Of a stretch of 64,000 nucleotides of DNA, positions 15,525 through 23,735 are shown one piece after another; position 1 is the stretch's first letter, and the number at the start of each line of letters is the position of its first letter. A model generated the notes under the pieces. The model was not told where the DNA came from. It saw only the letters and a list, made by a program, of their open reading frames with translations, and ran no database searches. This DNA comes from an uncultured Ilyobacter sp. (GTDB lineage: Bacteria > Fusobacteriota > Fusobacteriia > Fusobacteriales > Fusobacteriaceae). The translations under genes were made by a program, and so were the position numbers. The stretch is from NCBI RefSeq assembly GCF_963668515.1, contig NZ_OY764864.1, positions 1,054,001-1,118,000 on the forward strand. Reading direction: 5' to 3'.

Positions 15525-18137
15525 ATGTCAAAATTAGTATATGCATTTGAAGAAGGTAGCAAGGAACTTAAAAATTTACTCGGAGGAAAGGGAGCAAACC
15601 TCTCAGAAATGACAAACATAGGTTTGCCTGTTCCTCCTGGGTTTACATTATCCACTGAGGCGTGCAACGAATACTACAGAAAAGGTAAAATACTCTGGGA
15701 TGATTTAAAGCGTGAAATAGAAGACAACATGAAAAAATTAGAAACAAAAACGGGTAAAAAATTTGGTTCTGAAAAAAATCCACTTTTAGTTTCAGTAAGA
15801 TCTGGAGCGGCAATATCTATGCCGGGAATGATGGATACCGTTCTTAATCTCGGACTAAACGACATCACTGCTGAAGCAATAGCCAAAGAAACAGGAAACG
15901 AAAGATTTACGTGGGACTCATACAGAAGATTTATACAGATGTTTTCAGATGTAGTTATGGAAATCCCTAAATATAAGTTCGAAATAGCCATAGATGAGTT
16001 AAAGGAGAGTAAGGGTTATAATCTTGATGTGGATATGACCGCTCAAGACCTAAAAGATCTTGTAAGCCGTTTTAAAAGTATATACATAAAAGAGATAGGA
16101 AAGGATTTCCCTGAGGATCCTTTTGAGCAGCTTCTGCAGACTATTCTTGCTGTTTTTGATTCTTGGAACAACCCGAGAGCTATTGTATACAGGGAATTAA
16201 ATGATATCCCGGGAAATATTGGTACCGGAGTTAATGTCCAGAGTATGGTCTTTGGAAACATGGGTGAAAATTCGGGAACGGGAGTTGCCTTTACCAGAGA
16301 TCCTGCAACAGGTGAAAATGTTGTCTATGGTGAATATCTTATGAATGCCCAGGGAGAGGATGTAGTAGCGGGTATAAGAACCCCACACAAAATTGAGAGA
16401 TTAAAAGATGACCTACCGGAAGTTTATACAGAATTTTTAAGAATATGCTCACTTTTGGAAAATCATTACAAAAATATGCAGGATATAGAATTTACAATTG
16501 AAAAAGGTAAACTTTATATTCTACAGACAAGAAACGGAAAAAGAACTTCCACTGCCGCAGTACAGATAGCTGTGGATATGGTAGAAGAGGGACTACTCAC
16601 CAAAGAAGAAGCTATACTTAGAGTAGACCCCCAAAGTATCAGCCAGATGCTTCACAAGGCTTTCCGTGAAGAAAGTCTCGCTAATGCAAGACCAATCGCA
16701 GAGGGGCTTCCTGCTTCTCCAGGAGCTGCCAGCGGAAAAGTTTTCTTTAGCTCTGAATCAATAAAGCTAAACAAAGGTGGTATCCTGGTGAGACTAGAAA
16801 CATCCCCTGAGGATATTGAAGGTATGCACGGTTCTGAGGGGATACTAACTGTACGCGGGGGTATGACTTCCCATGCTGCAGTGGTAGCGAGAGGTATGGG
16901 TAAATGCTGTGTAAGCGGATGTAGTAACATAAAAATAAACGAAGAGAATAAAGAGATGATCGTCGGAGACGTAGTTGTAAAAGAGGGAGAATACATCTCC
17001 CTAGACGGAACTACCGGAAAAGTCTATCTGGGAAGTATCGAAAAAGAGGAAGCAACTCTAGGTGGAAGCTTTAAAAAGTTTATGGAGTGGGCTGATGAAA
17101 TTAGAGTTATGGGAGTCAGAACAAATGCCGACACCCCTGAAGATTCGGAAGTCGCCGTAAAATTTGGAGCTGAAGGAATAGGCCTTTGCAGAACAGAGCA
17201 TATGTTCTTTGAGGAAAAGAAAATATGGCCTATGAGAGAGATGATTGTGGCAAAAACAACTTATGAAAGAGAGAGAGCCCTTGATAAGCTACTCCCCCTT
17301 CAAAAAGAAGATTTTGTGAAGATTTTTAGAGTTATGGGAAGTAAACCTGTAACTGTAAGACTCTTAGATCCACCTCTGCACGAATTCCTTCCTAATAAAG
17401 ATGATGAAATAAAAAGACTTGCCGATGATATGAATTTGGATTTTGATGAGTTGAAACAAAGAGTCTCCTCGCTGCATGAATTTAACCCTATGCTTGGACA
17501 CAGAGGCTGCAGGTTAGCTATTACTTATCCTGAGATATATGAGATGCAGGCAAAAGCTATCATCGGGGCTGCTATACAGGTAAGAGATGAAGGGATAGAA
17601 GTTGATCCTGAAATCATGATTCCTCTTGTAGGAGAAGTAAATGAGCTAAAATATGTAAAAAGTAAAGTAGTAGCAGCCATTGATAAACTCTTTGAAGAGC
17701 TTGGTGAAAGCATAAAATATAAATTAGGAACAATGATTGAAGTTCCTAGAGCGTGTCTGACTTCTGACGAAATTGCAGAAGAAGCTGACTTCTTCAGTTT
17801 TGGTACAAATGACCTTACCCAGATAACTTTTGGATTTTCCAGAGATGACTCTCCTAAATTCTTAGGAGAATACAAGACAAAAGAGATCCTTCCTAGAGAT
17901 CCATTTGAAAGTGTCGATATAAAGGGTGTAGGAAAACTTATAAAGATGAGTATAGAGCTCGGAAAAAGTGTCAAAAAAGATATTAAGCTAGGAGTTTGCG
18001 GTGAACACGGAGGAGATCCTAAGAGTATCGAATTTTTCCACTCTGTAGGTTTAAACTACGTTTCATGCTCACCTTACAGGGTTCCTGTAGCTAGACTAGC
18101 AGCAGCTCAGGCAGAATTAAAAAACAGAAAAAAATAG
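15525..18137 (+). CDS. ppdK: Pyruvate phosphate dikinase
   Basis: The 870-residue protein has the full PPDK build. The N-terminal ATP-grasp domain carries GGKGANLSEM and SVRSGAAISMPGMMDTVLNLG. The central swivelling phosphohistidine domain carries GGMTSHAAVVARGMGK, with His at about residue 450. The C-terminal PEP/pyruvate TIM barrel carries GIGLCRTEHMFF and GVCGEHGGDPKSIEF, with the catalytic Cys. It interconverts pyruvate, ATP and phosphate with PEP, AMP and pyrophosphate. The threonine two residues before the catalytic His (T448) is the usual target of the regulatory protein encoded upstream. Strong AAGGGGGAG site; terminator follows. Length is typical for bacterial PPDK. Confidence 0.97.
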   Translation: MSKLVYAFEEGSKELKNLLGGKGANLSEMTNIGLPVPPGFTLSTEACNEYYRKGKILWDDLKREIEDNMKKLETKTGKKFGSEKNPLLVSVRSGAAISMPGMMDTVLNLGLNDITAEAIAKETGNERFTWDSYRRFIQMFSDVVMEIPKYKFEIAIDELKESKGYNLDVDMTAQDLKDLVSRFKSIYIKEIGKDFPEDPFEQLLQTILAVFDSWNNPRAIVYRELNDIPGNIGTGVNVQSMVFGNMGENSGTGVAFTRDPATGENVVYGEYLMNAQGEDVVAGIRTPHKIERLKDDLPEVYTEFLRICSLLENHYKNMQDIEFTIEKGKLYILQTRNGKRTSTAAVQIAVDMVEEGLLTKEEAILRVDPQSISQMLHKAFREESLANARPIAEGLPASPGAASGKVFFSSESIKLNKGGILVRLETSPEDIEGMHGSEGILTVRGGMTSHAAVVARGMGKCCVSGCSNIKINEENKEMIVGDVVVKEGEYISLDGTTGKVYLGSIEKEEATLGGSFKKFMEWADEIRVMGVRTNADTPEDSEVAVKFGAEGIGLCRTEHMFFEEKKIWPMREMIVAKTTYERERALDKLLPLQKEDFVKIFRVMGSKPVTVRLLDPPLHEFLPNKDDEIKRLADDMNLDFDELKQRVSSLHEFNPMLGHRGCRLAITYPEIYEMQAKAIIGAAIQVRDEGIEVDPEIMIPLVGEVNELKYVKSKVVAAIDKLFEELGESIKYKLGTMIEVPRACLTSDEIAEEADFFSFGTNDLTQITFGFSRDDSPKFLGEYKTKEILPRDPFESVDIKGVGKLIKMSIELGKSVKKDIKLGVCGEHGGDPKSIEFFHSVGLNYVSCSPYRVPVARLAAAQAELKNRKK

Positions 18138-18145
18138 TATCTTAA

Positions 18146-18174
18146 AAATAGCCGGTAAACGGCTATTTTTTTTT
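18146..18174 (+). terminator. Rho-independent terminator of ppdK
   Basis: ATAGCC and GGCTAT arms with a 7-base loop are followed by a T-run. Confidence 0.85.
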
Positions 18175-18264
18175 ATTAATTTTATACGACATAAAAGAAG
18201 CACATAAAAAAAAGAGTATAAGTATAGTGAATACAAAAAAAGATATAGAAAAGGGGGAATTGTC

Positions 18265-19452
18265 TTGAAAGAAGTCAGGCTGGGAATCCTTGGTTTCGGA
18301 GCTATAGGTAAGTCACTGGTAAATATAATACAGGAAAACCATACACGAATAATGAAAGAATACGGGATAGACCTTATAATAAAGCGGGTTTACAGTGAGG
18401 AAAAAGAAATTTCAAAAGAATACAAATCAGAAGGACTTTATATAACAAATAATATAGAAGAGGTTATTTTCGGAGAAAGGGTAGACATTGTCTGTGAGGC
18501 ACTAGAGGGAAAAGAACCTGAATTTGTCAGTAAACATATCATAAGAACTCTCAAGGGAAAAAGATCTATGATCATCTCTAGCAGCAGGGCTCTGGCAGCA
18601 GATATAAAAGAGGTAATAAAGGCCATGTCTGACAATAAGGTAGATATAAAGTATGATGCCTGCGTGGGAGGGGGCATTCCAGTGGCAAAGGTTTTAGAGA
18701 CAGCTTTTGCTGGAGATAAAATAATAGGTATAGGGGGGATTTTCAGTAAAGTAAAAACTAGCCTCTACTCCACCATAGAAAATGAAAAAAATATCCCCTT
18801 CTTAGATTATGAAACTATGAGCCAACTTGTAATACTTGCTCTTTACGGTATGAACACTGTTATAGATTTAAAAAATATGAAAATAGACCCTATTACTATT
18901 CCTGACGGAACAGATATCACGGGGTGCAAACAACTGGGATATGCCATTAAAGACATGGCGATTTTAAATAAAAGCAATAATGGACTATTTTACTATACCG
19001 GATCTGTGGCAGTCAAAACTAAGGATATTTTGGCAAACATATCACCAAAGGACTGTTTAATTTTTTTAGAGGGTGAAAGATATGGAAGACTAGAATTTCT
19101 AAGTCAAAATATGGGAAAAATTCAAATGGCTTTAGCCATGTTTGACGATCTGATAAACTTACTGACACTGAAAAGAAAAAAAAACCCTGTAAAAATAAAT
19201 ATTAATGAGATGCCTCCCCAAAAGAAACTCGATGGCAAATATATATTCAGCATTCCCTGGTATGACGGAGTAAGTGAGTTTATAACGGCAATTTCTTTAG
19301 AGGATAATATTCCAGTATCAAATATCTTTAAATTAGAGGAAAGACTATTTTTAGAAACTAAAGAAATCCCTTGGACCACAAAAGAAGAATTTGCAAGACA
19401 CCTCATGGAAGAAGGAGTTCAAATAAAAAGCACAATTCCTGTATTTTCTTAA
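18265..19452 (+). CDS. Homoserine-dehydrogenase-like oxidoreductase
   Basis: The 395-residue protein starts with a Rossmann NAD(P) motif, RLGILGFGAIGKSLV. It continues with SSSRALAADIKEVI and a VGGGIPVAKVLE segment that matches the GGGIPI site of homoserine dehydrogenase, and a TDITGCKQLGYAIKDMAIL stretch that aligns with the conserved DxSGxDxxRK region. The last 100 residues are not a recognisable ACT domain. It may reduce aspartate semialdehyde to homoserine or act on a related substrate. TTG start with GGGGGAA upstream. No other amino-acid biosynthesis gene is next to it, so the pathway is uncertain. Confidence 0.7.
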   Translation: MKEVRLGILGFGAIGKSLVNIIQENHTRIMKEYGIDLIIKRVYSEEKEISKEYKSEGLYITNNIEEVIFGERVDIVCEALEGKEPEFVSKHIIRTLKGKRSMIISSSRALAADIKEVIKAMSDNKVDIKYDACVGGGIPVAKVLETAFAGDKIIGIGGIFSKVKTSLYSTIENEKNIPFLDYETMSQLVILALYGMNTVIDLKNMKIDPITIPDGTDITGCKQLGYAIKDMAILNKSNNGLFYYTGSVAVKTKDILANISPKDCLIFLEGERYGRLEFLSQNMGKIQMALAMFDDLINLLTLKRKKNPVKININEMPPQKKLDGKYIFSIPWYDGVSEFITAISLEDNIPVSNIFKLEERLFLETKEIPWTTKEEFARHLMEEGVQIKSTIPVFS

Positions 19453-19454
19453 TG

Positions 19455-19483
19455 TTGAATTTTAACCGCCACTCCTGTATAAT
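19455..19483 (+). promoter_or_regulatory. Promoter of rpiB
   Basis: TTGAAT (19455-19460) and a perfect TATAAT (19478-19483) are 17 bases apart, 28 bases before the rpiB ATG. The promoter begins just after the preceding stop codon. Confidence 0.75.
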
Positions 19484-19511
19484 GTAAGAAATTATATTTT
19501 AGGAGGATCTT

Positions 19512-19967
19512 ATGATAATAGCGTTAGGAGCAGACCACGGAGGATTTCAGCTTAAGGAAAAGATAAAAGAACATCTGATTGAAAAAGGACACGAGATACT
19601 AGACCTAGGGGCTCACTCAAAAGAGTCGGTGGATTATCCAGAATTTGGAAGAGCAGTAGGAGAGGCAGTTCTTGATAAAAAAGCAGAGTGCGGAATCATA
19701 GTATGTGGTACTGGAATAGGAATATCTATAGCAGCCAACAGAATTAAGGGTGTCAGAGCGGCTCTATGCACAGATACTACAATGGCAAGGCTCACAAGAC
19801 AGCACAATGATGCCAATGTCCTCGCCCTAGGAGCAAGAATAATCGGAGATGTACTGGCACTGGATATAGTGGATACTTTCCTTTCTACAGAATTTGAAGG
19901 TGGAAGACATGCAGTCAGAATAGGTAAAATTGAAGAAAAAACTTGTAAATGCGGATGTAATCATTAA
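19512..19967 (+). CDS. rpiB: Ribose-5-phosphate isomerase B
   Basis: The 151-residue protein starts MIIALGADHGGFQLKEKI and holds VDYPEFGRAVGEAV and CGIIVCGTGIGISIAANRIKGVRAAL, the RpiB/LacAB substrate site with catalytic Cys. It then has TRQHNDANVLALGARI. It interconverts ribose 5-phosphate and ribulose 5-phosphate in the pentose phosphate pathway. An AGGAGG site precedes the ATG. A C-terminal CKCGCNH tail is unusual and could bind metal. The HIT protein follows 17 bases later in the same unit. Confidence 0.95.
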   Translation: MIIALGADHGGFQLKEKIKEHLIEKGHEILDLGAHSKESVDYPEFGRAVGEAVLDKKAECGIIVCGTGIGISIAANRIKGVRAALCTDTTMARLTRQHNDANVLALGARIIGDVLALDIVDTFLSTEFEGGRHAVRIGKIEEKTCKCGCNH

Positions 19968-19984
19968 TAACAGGAGGAAGATCA

Positions 19985-20329
19985 ATGGCTACAATTTTTA
20001 CAAAGATAATCAATAGGGAGATACCTGCAGATATAGTATATGAAGATGAAAACCTCATTGCTTTTAAAGACATTAACCCCCAGGCCCCTATACACATCCT
20101 GGTAGTGACAAAAAAAGAGATTCCCACTATAAATGATATAAGCCCTGAAGACCGTGTCCTAATAGGCGAGGCATACATTGCCTTATCCAAGATAGCGAAA
20201 GACCTAGGAGTGGCTGAGAATGGATATAGAGTGATTACAAACTGCAACAGCTATGGAGGGCAGGAGGTTTTTCACCTTCATTTTCATCTTCTGGCAGGAA
20301 AGCCTTTAGGACCAATGTTAAGTTTATAA
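19985..20329 (+). CDS. HIT-family nucleotide hydrolase (HinT-like)
   Basis: The 114-residue protein begins ATIFTKIINREIPADIVYED and ends with GGQEVFHLHFHLLAG, the histidine triad. This is the HINT branch, which hydrolyses aminoacyl- or phosphoramidate-nucleotides such as AMP-NH2. Length and motifs are standard. AGGAGG precedes the ATG. It is cotranscribed with rpiB, followed by a terminator. Confidence 0.93.
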   Translation: MATIFTKIINREIPADIVYEDENLIAFKDINPQAPIHILVVTKKEIPTINDISPEDRVLIGEAYIALSKIAKDLGVAENGYRVITNCNSYGGQEVFHLHFHLLAGKPLGPMLSL

Positions 20330-20390
20330 AAGAGCATCATTGAGTAATTAAGAAAAAGAGTCAAAACACAAAACATTTAAATTATTCTGC

Positions 20391-20420
20391 AAGGGGGCCT
20401 GAAAATCAAGCCCTCTTTTT
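20391..20420 (+). terminator. Rho-independent terminator after the HIT gene
   Basis: AGGGGGC pairs with GCCCTCT (one G-U pair) around a 12-base loop and is followed by TTTTT. Confidence 0.7.
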
Positions 20421-20519
20421 ATTGTTTACTATCATGTTATGTAACTTTATCCCCTGTTATATTTTTCGTATAAAATGAATCATAGAATTTTTAAACTTAT
20501 ATTTTCTGCAAAATTGACA

Positions 20520-21467
20520 CTAGATAAGATATCCCAAGTAAAGTATATAAATCACTATAAAAGAAAATCCTTCCCATCTCTCGATCTTTCTTCCCTTTCC
20601 TGAAAATACAAATAAAAACAAGAGCAGATTTAAAAATATGTTTAAAGCTATGTCCAAATTCACTCCGCCCAGTAACGGTATGGGATAGATGATAGAGGAT
20701 ATCCCCAGAACAAACAGTATATTAAAAATATTCGATCCCACGACATTACCTATAGCTATGTCCACATTATTTTTTAGGGCTGCCGAGATGGAGGTTGCCA
20801 GTTCTGGCAGAGAAGTTCCTATAGATACTATTGTAAGGCCTATTATCCTTTCTGATATACCCACGGATTTTGCAAACTTGACTGCAAACATCACGATGAC
20901 CTTCCCGCCTATGACAAGCATAATAAAACCCAGTATTGTGAGAACCGAAGATTTTAAAACAGTGTATTCTTTTATTTCTATCTCCTCTTCAAACTTTCCA
21001 GATTTGATCATGGAAAGTGTATAAGACAAAAATATTATAAAAAAAGATATAAGCACCATACCGTCTATTCTTGAAAGTTCTGAAAGTTTATTTTTGTCTA
21101 TCGTCACATCGTTAATCATTATAAATACTAAAACAACTGCCAATAAAGCCATGGGTATCTCTTTCCAAGTGGTGTTTGTCTTTACATTGAGGTTTTTTAA
21201 AACAGAGGTCACCCCTAATATCACAGCAATATTAAATATGTTACTTCCTATGATATTTCCCATGGTTATATCACTGGTCTTTTGCAAAGAGCTAAATACA
21301 TTCACAATCAACTCTGGAGCTGAGGTACCAAATGCCACTACTGTAAGACCAATAACAATATTGGGTATGTTAAACTTTTTGGCTAGAGAAGAAGAACCGT
21401 CTATAAGGAAATTTGCACCGTAAATCAATGGAATAAAACCGATCAATAATAATATTAGATTTGACAT
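20520..21467 (-). CDS. Na+/Ca2+ exchanger family membrane protein (YrbG-like)
   Basis: The 315-residue protein has about ten membrane segments and the two inverted alpha-repeats of the CaCA family: GLTVVAFGTSAPELIVNVFSS near residue 42 with GNIIGSNIFNIAVILG, and GLTIVSIGTSLPELATSISA near residue 210 with GNVVGSNIFNILFVLG. These bind the exchanged cations. Length fits YrbG/CaxA-type bacterial exchangers. It exports calcium in exchange for Na+ or H+. A single-gene unit at the left border of the accessory island. Confidence 0.93.
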   Translation of the reverse strand: MSNLILLLIGFIPLIYGANFLIDGSSSLAKKFNIPNIVIGLTVVAFGTSAPELIVNVFSSLQKTSDITMGNIIGSNIFNIAVILGVTSVLKNLNVKTNTTWKEIPMALLAVVLVFIMINDVTIDKNKLSELSRIDGMVLISFFIIFLSYTLSMIKSGKFEEEIEIKEYTVLKSSVLTILGFIMLVIGGKVIVMFAVKFAKSVGISERIIGLTIVSIGTSLPELATSISAALKNNVDIAIGNVVGSNIFNILFVLGISSIIYPIPLLGGVNLDIALNIFLNLLLFLFVFSGKGRKIERWEGFSFIVIYILYLGYLI

Positions 21468-21782
21468 TTCCTAACCCCCTATACAATACTATGATTGGAT
21501 CTTTTTTAAGTAAAAGTAGTATTGTTGTTTCTTTCCTTACATTCTTTCATTTTTTTCATACCCTTTATAAATTTTCTTTCTTTGTACATTTTTTCTTTGT
21601 AGCTTTTTTTCTCTAATTTAGTTTTTTACTTTTGATATCATCCTCTCCTTTAAAAACATGACCTCTATTACCTCTAGACTTCAGTAATTATATATCAAAT
21701 ACAAAAAAACACAAGAGAGAAAATTCTTGCGTTCTTTTGTCATGAAAATTCAATTTTCTTTAGTAGATTCAACAAATCTTAA
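21468..21782. other. AT-rich intergenic stretch
   Basis: Nothing recognisable is seen between the exchanger start and the first decayed gene fragment. Many T-rich runs on the plus strand make it look like non-coding flank at the island edge. Confidence 0.5.
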
Positions 21783-21859
21783 AAGCTTAGCTTTCTATTC
21801 TAACTTCCATAACTTGGATCTCTATTTATCTTAAAATTTTAATCCAAAACAAATTTGTC
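21783..21859 (-). pseudogene. Decayed fragment resembling the brxL 3' end
   Basis: These bases align with the last codons of brxL at 23750-23815. A 17-base exact match (ATTTATCTTAAAATTTT) lies in it, and one minus-strand frame reads D-stop-NFKIN-RDPSYG against DQNFKINGDPTYK in intact BrxL. Stops and substitutions show decay. Confidence 0.6.
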
Positions 21860-21895
21860 AACCCCGGTTTATATTTCCCCTAAATCTCCGGTTGC

Positions 21896-22045
21896 TTAAT
21901 AGGTACTTTTTAATAATTCCATTAATTGATTGTTAATATATATGACTTCTTTACCAATCTTGTCTGCTGATAAAATTCCTAATTCTTCAAGAGATTTCAA
22001 ATATTTTGGGGTGAAATCCAAGAGTGTTGCATTTAATTTGACAAT
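21896..22045 (-). pseudogene. Decayed fragment resembling a Fic protein C-terminus
   Basis: The minus strand has an open stretch of about 49 codons ending in TAA. It includes YLKSLEELGILSADKIGKEV and then YINNQLMELL, the layout of the winged-helix tail of Fic proteins, and it is comparable to the end of the intact Fic protein next door (DLNDLVEMEIFSKKKVGRKF). No start or Fic core remains. Confidence 0.5.
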
Positions 22046-22093
22046 CTAGGTTTGAAAATAAATTCAACTTAAAATTTATATTCAAATCCACCC

Positions 22094-22173
22094 TCTATAC
22101 TCAGTTCCTGATCTCCATTAAAATCATTTCTACACCTAAGGCCTGGCATACACCTTGCCATCACCACTTAACC
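22094..22173. repeat. 80-bp direct repeat, copy 1 (downstream of fic)
   Basis: It aligns without gaps to 23584-23663. The first 48 bases differ at one position; the last 32 are more diverged. The two copies lie 1490 bp apart and bracket the Fic gene. Confidence 0.85.
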
Positions 22174-22188
22174 TTAATATTCTATCGA

Positions 22189-23379
22189 TTAATTGTTTTT
22201 TAATATATAATGAAATTTTCTGCCAACTTTCTTCTTGGAAAAAATCTCCATTTCTACCAGATCATTTAAATCCTTCCTAGCTGTTTCTTGAGAAACCTTA
22301 TTTAATTTAATATAAAAAGCAGTATCAATAAAACTTTTATCAAATTTAATAACTTTATCTATTAATTTTTCCTGGCGTTCATTGATTGATAAACCTCTAT
22401 GCTCAATCTCACTGTAGATAACTTTTTTCAAATATTGTTTTTTAAAATCACCAGTAACTTTTTTTATGCTATCCAAAATCATTTTTGTATAAAAAAGAGC
22501 AAAATAGGTGACATCACTTTCATAATCCTCAGAATTTTTTATTGCTTTATAATAGCTGCCTCTTGCATCGGAAATTATATTAGATATTGAGAAATATTTA
22601 AAAAAATCATATCCATTTTGTAAAAGATACATATAAGTTAAAGCACGTGCAGTTCGGCCATTCCCATCATAAAAAGGATGGACATATACAAAATAATAGT
22701 GAAAAATAACAGCTTTTAAAATAGGATGAATTCTCTCATCATCATCCTTACTCATAAATTCAAACAAAGAATCCATCATTTCTTGAACTTTTTCAGCTTC
22801 TGGAGGCACATATATCACTGCCTCTAAATTTCTTACTTCATTTTGATCCAGTCGATATTTAGCAACAATTTCATCTTTGTCTAAAGTTTCATTTGTTACT
22901 ATATTATATATTTTTAAAAGAACTTCTTCTGAAATGGGTTCTCCAATATTTCCTAGGATATAAAATAATGCCTGATAATTGTTAAATACCATTTTTTCAT
23001 CTTTGTTTTTAGGTTTCACCCCATTTTCGATCATTTGTTTTGTACGCTTTTTAGTAGTATGGGCACCCTCTATTATACTTGAATAAAAGGCTTCATCTGT
23101 TTGAGCTTCAATAACTACATTTCTTTTAACTTCTTCATCTAATTCTTCAAAAATATTTTTTTTAGCTAAATCATCAATTAAAGCTATTCTTTCTCTCAGT
23201 TCTTTTGACAAAAATACAAAAATATTTTTACCCTTTTGATCAATTAAAGGTAATTCAAGCGCCTCTTGTTTTCGATATTCCATTAATTCATTCCATTTTA
23301 TTTCTAGTTCTTCCCCTGGTTTCAAGCGATATAATAGATCTGTTTTATTCATATAATTTGGTGAATTGTATTTTTCCAT
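22189..23379 (-). CDS. Fic-family protein (probable AMP transferase, class II)
   Basis: The 396-residue protein carries the Fic core HPFYDGNGR (residues 234-242) and, well before it, SSIIEG (residues 100-105), which fits the inhibitory [S/T]xxxE[G/N] helix of class II Fic proteins. The last 90 residues look like a winged helix (RQEKLIDKVIKF, SQETARKDLNDLVEM). Fic proteins transfer AMP or other groups to target hydroxyls, and many act as toxins or regulators. AGGAGG precedes the ATG. An 80-bp direct repeat lies on each side, so the gene looks like a cassette inserted or duplicated at the end of the BREX operon. Target unknown. Confidence 0.9.
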   Translation of the reverse strand: MEKYNSPNYMNKTDLLYRLKPGEELEIKWNELMEYRKQEALELPLIDQKGKNIFVFLSKELRERIALIDDLAKKNIFEELDEEVKRNVVIEAQTDEAFYSSIIEGAHTTKKRTKQMIENGVKPKNKDEKMVFNNYQALFYILGNIGEPISEEVLLKIYNIVTNETLDKDEIVAKYRLDQNEVRNLEAVIYVPPEAEKVQEMMDSLFEFMSKDDDERIHPILKAVIFHYYFVYVHPFYDGNGRTARALTYMYLLQNGYDFFKYFSISNIISDARGSYYKAIKNSEDYESDVTYFALFYTKMILDSIKKVTGDFKKQYLKKVIYSEIEHRGLSINERQEKLIDKVIKFDKSFIDTAFYIKLNKVSQETARKDLNDLVEMEIFSKKKVGRKFHYILKNN

Positions 23380-23540
23380 AACTATCGCCTCCTAATTAAC
23401 TTTAAATATTATACTTATTTATTACTAGTTTTCTACTAATTTAATTCTAATTATAAACTTATTTTAATAAGTATTCTATATACATACATAAAAAAAGTCA
23501 ACCAAAAGATAAAGATCCAAATCAAATGTTTTTTAAATTT

Positions 23541-23570
23541 AAAAAATCAGAGTTTAAAACCCTGATTTTC
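23541..23570 (-). terminator. Terminator of the BREX operon
   Basis: AAAATCAG and CTGATTTT arms pair, and on the minus strand a T-run follows, about 165 bases after the brxL stop. It would separate BREX transcription from fic. Confidence 0.7.
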
Positions 23571-23583
23571 TAATAGTTTAAAG

Positions 23584-23663
23584 TCTATACTCAATTCCTG
23601 ATCTCCATTAAAATCATTTCTACACCTAAGGGCTAGCATACATCTAAGGATGCTGACTTAACC
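23584..23663. repeat. 80-bp direct repeat, copy 2 (between brxL and fic)
   Basis: Partner of the repeat at 22094-22173. It starts with TCTATACTCAATTCCTGATC in this copy. It lies between the brxL stop and the BREX terminator hairpin. Confidence 0.85.
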
Positions 23664-23735
23664 ACAAACATTAAACTACATTTATCCATAAAGTTATTAC
23701 TTACAAATGCATAAGTGATATATAAAAAATAAATT

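Noticed and set aside
22094..23663. CRISPR-like repeat
   Set aside because: There are only two copies, 1490 bp apart, with a gene between them; no regular spacers anywhere in the window.
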